A stretch of DNA of 8,882 nucleotides from an uncultured Granulicatella sp. (GTDB taxonomy: Bacteria > Bacillota > Bacilli > Lactobacillales > Aerococcaceae): positions 1 to 8,882 of the forward strand of contig URWJ01000054.1 in assembly GCA_900551535.1 (NCBI GenBank), in the 5' to 3' direction. The stretch's first letter is position 1; the number at the start of each line of letters is the position of its first letter. Positions 6,541-8,882 of the stretch are shown piece by piece. The notes beneath the pieces are model-generated. The model had not been told where the DNA came from. It did no database searches and worked only from the letters and a program-made list of their open reading frames with translations. The position numbers and the translations under genes were made by a program.

Positions 6541-6617
6541 AGCCTAAACCTCTCAAAAGATAATATATCTATTTCAAGATTAGTAAAATTGAGAATGATT
6601 ATAAGGAGATAACTTTT

Positions 6618-7490
6618 ATGAAAAAAGCAATGCTAATTATTAATCCAACTTCTGGAGGAGAAAAGGCGTTAGACTATAAAGAAAAATTAGAAAATAAAGC
6701 AAAAGAATACTTTGAATATGTTGAAACGAAGATTACTGAAAAAGCTAAAGATGCTACTGCTTTTGCGGAAGAAGCTTCAAAGGAGAATTATGAAGCGGTA
6801 ATTGTTTTTGGTGGGGATGGAACTGTTAATGAAGTGATTTCTGGTATTGCAGAAAAGGACTATATTCCTAAATTAGGGATTATTCCAGGAGGGACTGGCA
6901 ATTTAATTACTAAATTGCTAGAAATTAGTCAAGATATTGATGAGGCAATTGACCAACTTGATTTTAATAAAACAAATGCGATAGATATTGGAAAAGCAAA
7001 TAAGAGCTATTTTGGATATATCTTCAGTGTAGGTTCTTTACCAGAGGCGATTCATAACGTTGAAATAGAAGATAAAACAAAGTATGGAGTATTAGCTTAT
7101 GCAATAAATACAATTAAGTCCGTTATTAAAGATGAGGTATTCAATATTAAAATTGAAACAGAAAATGGGAGTTACGAAGGGGAAGCTAGCCAAGTATTAG
7201 TTTTGCTTTCTAATTATTATGCTGACAAGAAAATATTTGAAGAAAACAAAGATGGGTATGCGAATATATTAGTTTTGAAAAATGCGTCTATAATTTCAAA
7301 ATTATCATTAATTCCAGATTTGTTAAAAGGTGATATTGTTGAGAATGATAATATTGAATATATTAAAGCAAAAGATATTACAATCTCATCAGATACTAAA
7401 ATAGAATCCGATATTGATGGTGACCAATCTGATGATTTACCAGTAAAAATTACAGTATTAGGGAATCATATTGAAATTTATTCATTATAA
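6618..7490 (+). CDS. Diacylglycerol-kinase-family lipid kinase (DgkB/YegS/BmrU-like)
   Basis: Proteins of this family phosphorylate diacylglycerol or related lipids with ATP at the membrane face, returning diacylglycerol from lipoteichoic acid synthesis to phosphatidic acid. The 290 residues carry the nucleotide-binding DAGK catalytic motifs in order: NPTSGG (9-14), FGGDGTVNEV (64-73) and IPGGTGN (89-95). A beta-rich C-terminal domain ends with a DIDGD segment, in the place of the family's catalytic DGE region, and VLGNHIEIY. Length is normal. ATG 6618 follows AAGGAGA (6603-6609). Codon use is markedly more A/T-rich than in pepT or glnA, hinting at a separate origin. Specificity (diacylglycerol, sphingoid base or another lipid) cannot be read, so I give no gene symbol. 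Confidence 0.88.
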   Translation: MKKAMLIINPTSGGEKALDYKEKLENKAKEYFEYVETKITEKAKDATAFAEEASKENYEAVIVFGGDGTVNEVISGIAEKDYIPKLGIIPGGTGNLITKLLEISQDIDEAIDQLDFNKTNAIDIGKANKSYFGYIFSVGSLPEAIHNVEIEDKTKYGVLAYAINTIKSVIKDEVFNIKIETENGSYEGEASQVLVLLSNYYADKKIFEENKDGYANILVLKNASIISKLSLIPDLLKGDIVENDNIEYIKAKDITISSDTKIESDIDGDQSDDLPVKITVLGNHIEIYSL

Positions 7491-7564
7491 ACATAAAAAA
7501 TATTCGCGGTGCGTATATAAGATGACTTTGTGAAGGAAACCCGATTTTAACCGTAACAAAAACG

Positions 7565-7584
7565 ACAAAAATGGCTCTTTTTGT
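7565..7584 (+). terminator. Weak possible terminator after the lipid kinase gene
   Basis: A 7-bp stem, ACAAAAA (7565-7571) with TTTTTGT (7578-7584), around a 6-base loop. It is almost all A-T with no T-run beyond the stem, so it is marginal. Nothing better lies between the kinase and the next promoter. Confidence 0.25.
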
Positions 7585-7601
7585 GAATGTAAGCAGATAC
7601 A

Positions 7602-7629
7602 TTGTTTTAGAGTTATTTTAATGTATAAT
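7602..7629 (+). promoter_or_regulatory. Promoter of the CsbD-like gene
   Basis: TTGTTT (7602-7607), a 16-base spacer and TATAAT (7624-7629). A perfect inverted repeat, TTTTAAT (7616-7622) with ATTAAAA (7628-7634), overlaps the -10 and could be an operator, though in such AT-rich DNA it may be chance. I see no sigma-B type promoter. Confidence 0.65.
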
Positions 7630-7666
7630 TAAAAGTGTAAATACCAAACAGAAAGGGAGATTTATT

Positions 7667-7876
7667 ATGACAGATAAAGGATTTACAGATAAGGTTAAGG
7701 GGAAAGCAAAGGAAGTCGTAGGAGAAGTTACTAACGACGACGCTACAAAAGCAGAAGGCCTTTTAGACCAAGCTGTTGGAAAGGCTAAAGAGATTGCTTC
7801 AGATGTTAAAGACGTTGCGAGCGAATTAGTTGAAAAAGCTAAAGACGCACTTGATTCTAAATCTGAAGAAAAATAG
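7667..7876 (+). CDS. CsbD-family stress-associated hydrophilin
   Basis: A 69-residue, highly charged, Lys/Glu/Asp/Ala-rich protein with no Cys, Trp or membrane segment. The CsbD signature appears as KVKGKAKEVVGEVTNDD (9-25), and a degenerate second copy follows as QAVGKAKEIASDV (35-47) and then VEKAKDAL (55-62). CsbD in Bacillus subtilis belongs to the sigma-B general stress regulon, but its molecular action is unknown; the periodic charged helices suggest a disordered or amphipathic protective protein. ATG 7667 follows AAAGGGAGA (7652-7660). It has its own promoter and terminator. The next gene encodes another stress-linked small protein. Confidence 0.9.
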   Translation: MTDKGFTDKVKGKAKEVVGEVTNDDATKAEGLLDQAVGKAKEIASDVKDVASELVEKAKDALDSKSEEK

Positions 7877-7898
7877 TCGTATAATTATATTTACTAAG

Positions 7899-7930
7899 GA
7901 TAGTACGGCTGAATGCCGTGCTATCTTTTT
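7899..7930 (+). terminator. Terminator of the CsbD-like gene
   Basis: An 11-bp GC-containing stem (7899-7909 with 7915-7925, one T-G wobble), a 5-base loop and T5 (7926-7930). Only 22 bases separate it from the next start codon, so the GlsB-like gene probably relies on read-through past this hairpin. Confidence 0.9.
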
Positions 7931-7952
7931 ATTATTTAAAGGAGTGAATTAA

Positions 7953-8204
7953 ATGGGTATTCTATCTTGGTTAGTACTTGGCGCATTCTCTGGATGGATC
8001 GCAAGTATTATTATGAATAAAAATGAATCTATGGGTGCAGTAGCAAATATCTTTACTGGTATTGTTGGTGCTTTTATCGGAGGAGCAGTGTTTAACTTCT
8101 TCGGTGGATATGAAGTTACGGGTTTAAATCTTCATAGTGTAATCGTATCAGTTGTAGGTGCATGTATCCTGTTGTGGATTTTAAATAAATTCAATAAAAA
8201 ATAA
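7953..8204 (+). CDS. GlsB/YeaQ/YmgE-family small membrane protein
   Basis: An 83-residue integral membrane protein of the transglycosylase-associated (YeaQ/YmgE, Pfam Transgly_assoc) family. Three hydrophobic, Gly-rich segments are seen at about 3-21, 27-50 and 58-77, with GAFSGWIAS (10-18) and NIFTGIVGAFIGG (32-44) typical. In enterococci, GlsB proteins accompany Gls24 envelope-stress proteins; no Gls24 gene is in this window. The catalytic meaning of the family name is unproven. ATG 7953 follows AAAGGAGTGA (7938-7947). No separate promoter fits between the preceding terminator and the start, so expression likely comes from read-through of the csbD-like transcript, forming a two-gene stress unit. 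Confidence 0.9.
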   Translation: MGILSWLVLGAFSGWIASIIMNKNESMGAVANIFTGIVGAFIGGAVFNFFGGYEVTGLNLHSVIVSVVGACILLWILNKFNKK

Positions 8205-8209
8205 AAGAC

Positions 8210-8241
8210 AAAAAGCGATAGAAAATTTCTATCGCTTTTTT
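8210..8241 (+). terminator. Terminator after the GlsB-like gene (bidirectional)
   Basis: Perfect arms at 8214-8224 and 8226-8236 around one base (the real loop is about five bases), extended by A-T pairs, with T6 at 8236-8241. The A-run on the left gives T5 on the opposite strand, so it could also end a minus-strand gene coming from 8249. Confidence 0.93.
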
Positions 8242-8248
8242 AGTTTGT

Positions 8249-8543
8249 TTAATGCCAATCCTCGAATTCTTCATCGTGATTTTCCAAATAGAGCTCAATT
8301 AGTTTTTCTCTTAAAGACTAGAATGCTTCTATATAATACATTTCCATTTTTAAAAGCAATGAATGGTTTATCTATTAATTCTATAGATAGAATAATAAGC
8401 TTTAAAGTCTTTTCTTTGTTATCTAATAGGTTGCTTAGCTTACCTAGTAGTGTATCGTTGTTATAATTGAGTTTAAGAGTAGTAGAGTCAGAATATGACA
8501 ATGTAAGAGAAAATCTATGAAAATGGAACAAATTATGGAACAA
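8249..8543 (-). pseudogene. Decayed minus-strand coding fragment, unidentified
   Basis: On the minus strand the frame from 8543 down to TGA 8297-8295 is open for 82 codons in AT-rich DNA, with protein-like content such as LSNLLDNKEKTLKLI and IELIDKPFIAFKNGN. In another frame, the sequence just downstream reads LIELYLENHDEEFEDWH to TAA 8251-8249, a very plausible acidic C-terminus. Dropping one base from the T5 run at 8303-8307 joins both into a continuous ...VFKRKLIELYLENHDEEF... tail. That suggests a single frameshift. No ATG with a ribosome site precedes it (8543 is a TTG), and a tRNA terminator sits directly upstream, so the N-terminus seems missing. I do not recognise the family. It ends against a terminator that works in this direction, supporting a former gene. 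Chance open frame remains possible. Confidence 0.4.
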
Positions 8544-8546
8544 AAA
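8523..8546 (+). repeat. Short 12-bp tandem duplication
   Basis: ATGGAACAAATT (8523-8534) is followed directly by ATGGAACAAAAA (8535-8546): the first ten bases are identical. It lies at the upstream edge of the decayed minus-strand fragment. Significance is unknown. Confidence 0.5.
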
Positions 8547-8554
8547 CGAAAAAT

Positions 8555-8597
8555 AAGCACTTAAAAGTCTTATTTTATAGGACTTTTAAGTGCTTTT
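8555..8597 (-). terminator. Terminator of the tRNA-Thr gene
   Basis: A perfect 15-bp stem (8555-8569 with 8581-8595) and an 11-base loop. On the minus strand it is followed by TATTTTT, as expected just after the tRNA 3' end. T4 on the plus strand makes it usable in both directions. Confidence 0.88.
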
Positions 8598-8601
8598 CGT
8601 A

Positions 8602-8674
8602 TGCCGAAAACAGGGGTCGAACCTGCGACCTACGCGTTACGAGTGCGTTGCTCTGCCAACTGAGCTATTTCGGC
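8602..8674 (-). tRNA. tRNA-Thr, anticodon CGT
   Basis: Read on the minus strand, 73 bases fold as a full cloverleaf. The acceptor is GCCGAAA with TTTCGGC, the D arm is GCTC-AGTTGGCA-GAGC, the anticodon loop is CTCGTAA (anticodon CGT, codon ACG), the T arm is GCAGG-TTCGACC-CCTGT, and the discriminator is A. The bottom pair of the anticodon stem is an A31/C39 mismatch; the other four pairs are normal. CCA is not encoded, so the 3' end must be added by nucleotidyltransferase. It is a single gene with its own promoter and terminator, reading toward the stress-gene block. Confidence 0.95.
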
Positions 8675-8688
8675 GTCTTACATCCATA

Positions 8689-8717
8689 ATTATACGAGCG
8701 TTCCCTGAAATTGTAAA
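8689..8717 (-). promoter_or_regulatory. Promoter of tRNA-Thr
   Basis: On the minus strand, TTTACA (8717-8712), a 17-base spacer and a perfect TATAAT (8694-8689), 14 bases before the mature tRNA 5' end. Confidence 0.83.
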
Positions 8718-8813
8718 GATATCGAGATGAATTTATATAGAAGAAATCGGACTTAGGTACGTTTTTTTAAGAAATAAAAAAAGTTTTTGAAAAACGAATC
8801 AAATCGGTTGAAA

Positions 8814-8841
8814 TTGATAATCAGTTATGATAAATTAATAT
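8814..8841 (+). promoter_or_regulatory. Putative promoter reading off the right edge
   Basis: TTGATA (8814-8819), a 16-base spacer and TAATAT (8836-8841). It would start near 8848, inside the palindrome that follows. The gene it serves lies beyond the window. Between this and the tRNA promoter (8718-8813) I see only A/T-rich DNA with no ORF. Confidence 0.45.
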
Positions 8842-8849
8842 CACTGTTG

Positions 8850-8863
8850 AGCGAACGTTCGCT
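8850..8863. promoter_or_regulatory. Perfect 14-bp palindrome, probable repressor operator
   Basis: AGCGAACGTTCGCT is a perfect, GC-rich palindrome in AT-rich DNA, next to the predicted start of the edge promoter. It is flanked by CTGTT (8844-8848) and AACAG (8869-8873). Its form suits a dimeric repressor such as a TetR-family protein. The half-sites CGAAC/GTTCG resemble Gram-positive LexA half-sites but lack the four-base spacer, so an SOS box is unlikely. Confidence 0.5.
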
Positions 8864-8882
8864 TATAAAACAGTTTCAAAAA

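Noticed and set aside
6551..6594. Leader hairpin TCTCAA/TTGAGA upstream of the lipid kinase gene
   Set aside because: Only six pairs around a loop of over 30 bases and AT-rich; no riboswitch or T-box features such as specifier or antiterminator sequences.
8245..8466. Plus-strand ORF of 73 codons
   Set aside because: It starts on TTG with no ribosome site, follows directly after a terminator, and its product resembles no family; the opposite strand looks more protein-like.
8745..8807. Terminator or repeat in the A/T runs with two AAATCGG copies
   Set aside because: The runs can pair only as A-T stretches, and a 7-base repeat is expected by chance.
8850..8863. LexA/SOS box
   Set aside because: The half-sites resemble CGAAC/GTTCG, but the usual four-base spacer is absent, so a different repressor is more likely.
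6480..8882. Prophage, IS element, CRISPR or defence island
   Set aside because: No integrase, transposase, inverted terminal repeats, spaced direct repeats or nuclease/helicase motifs are visible.

Overview
The window looks like chromosomal DNA of a low-to-moderate-GC Gram-positive of the order Lactobacillales. The signs are strong AGGAGG-type ribosome sites, a glnR-glnA pair, a FemX/MurM-type cell-wall aminoacyltransferase, an rpmG-secE-nusG cluster, and a tRNA without an encoded CCA end. A member of the Carnobacteriaceae or Aerococcaceae (for example a Granulicatella relative) would fit, but that placement is a guess made without any database search.

Layout, left to right. (1) Positions 1-113 hold the Gly/Pro/Gln-rich 3' end of an unidentified gene, closed by a strong terminator (268-319). 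(2) Positions 322-2158 hold the nitrogen operon: a perfect GlnR box, a sigma-A promoter, glnR, glnA and a terminator. (3) Positions 2240-3642 hold a monocistronic FemAB-family gene with its own promoter and terminator. (4) Positions 3666-4138 hold a broken Gx-transporter-like membrane gene with a frameshift and an in-frame stop. (5) Positions 4146-6468 hold rpmG, secE, nusG and pepT. A hairpin terminator lies between secE and nusG, and pepT begins within a few bases of the nusG stop. (6) Positions 6532-8241 are visibly more AT-rich. They hold a diacylglycerol-kinase-like lipid kinase, a CsbD-like hydrophilin and a GlsB/YeaQ-type small membrane protein, each spaced as its own transcription unit. 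(7) Positions 8249-8543 hold an apparently decayed minus-strand coding fragment. (8) Positions 8555-8717 hold tRNA-Thr(CGT) on the minus strand with promoter and terminator. (9) The right edge holds a putative promoter with a perfect 14-bp palindrome near the start site, probably the control region of a gene beyond the window.

How the genes fit together: GlnR senses nitrogen status through glutamine synthetase and controls its own operon. The FemX-like protein builds the peptidoglycan cross-bridge. RpmG, SecE and NusG are ribosome, secretion and transcription housekeeping proteins, and PepT recycles tripeptides. The CsbD and GlsB genes resemble envelope or general stress functions.

I see no phage, IS element, CRISPR array or clearly new defence system. 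The points most worth a second look are the broken Gx gene, the terminator between secE and nusG, the decayed minus-strand ORF beside the tRNA, and the palindromic operator at the right edge.
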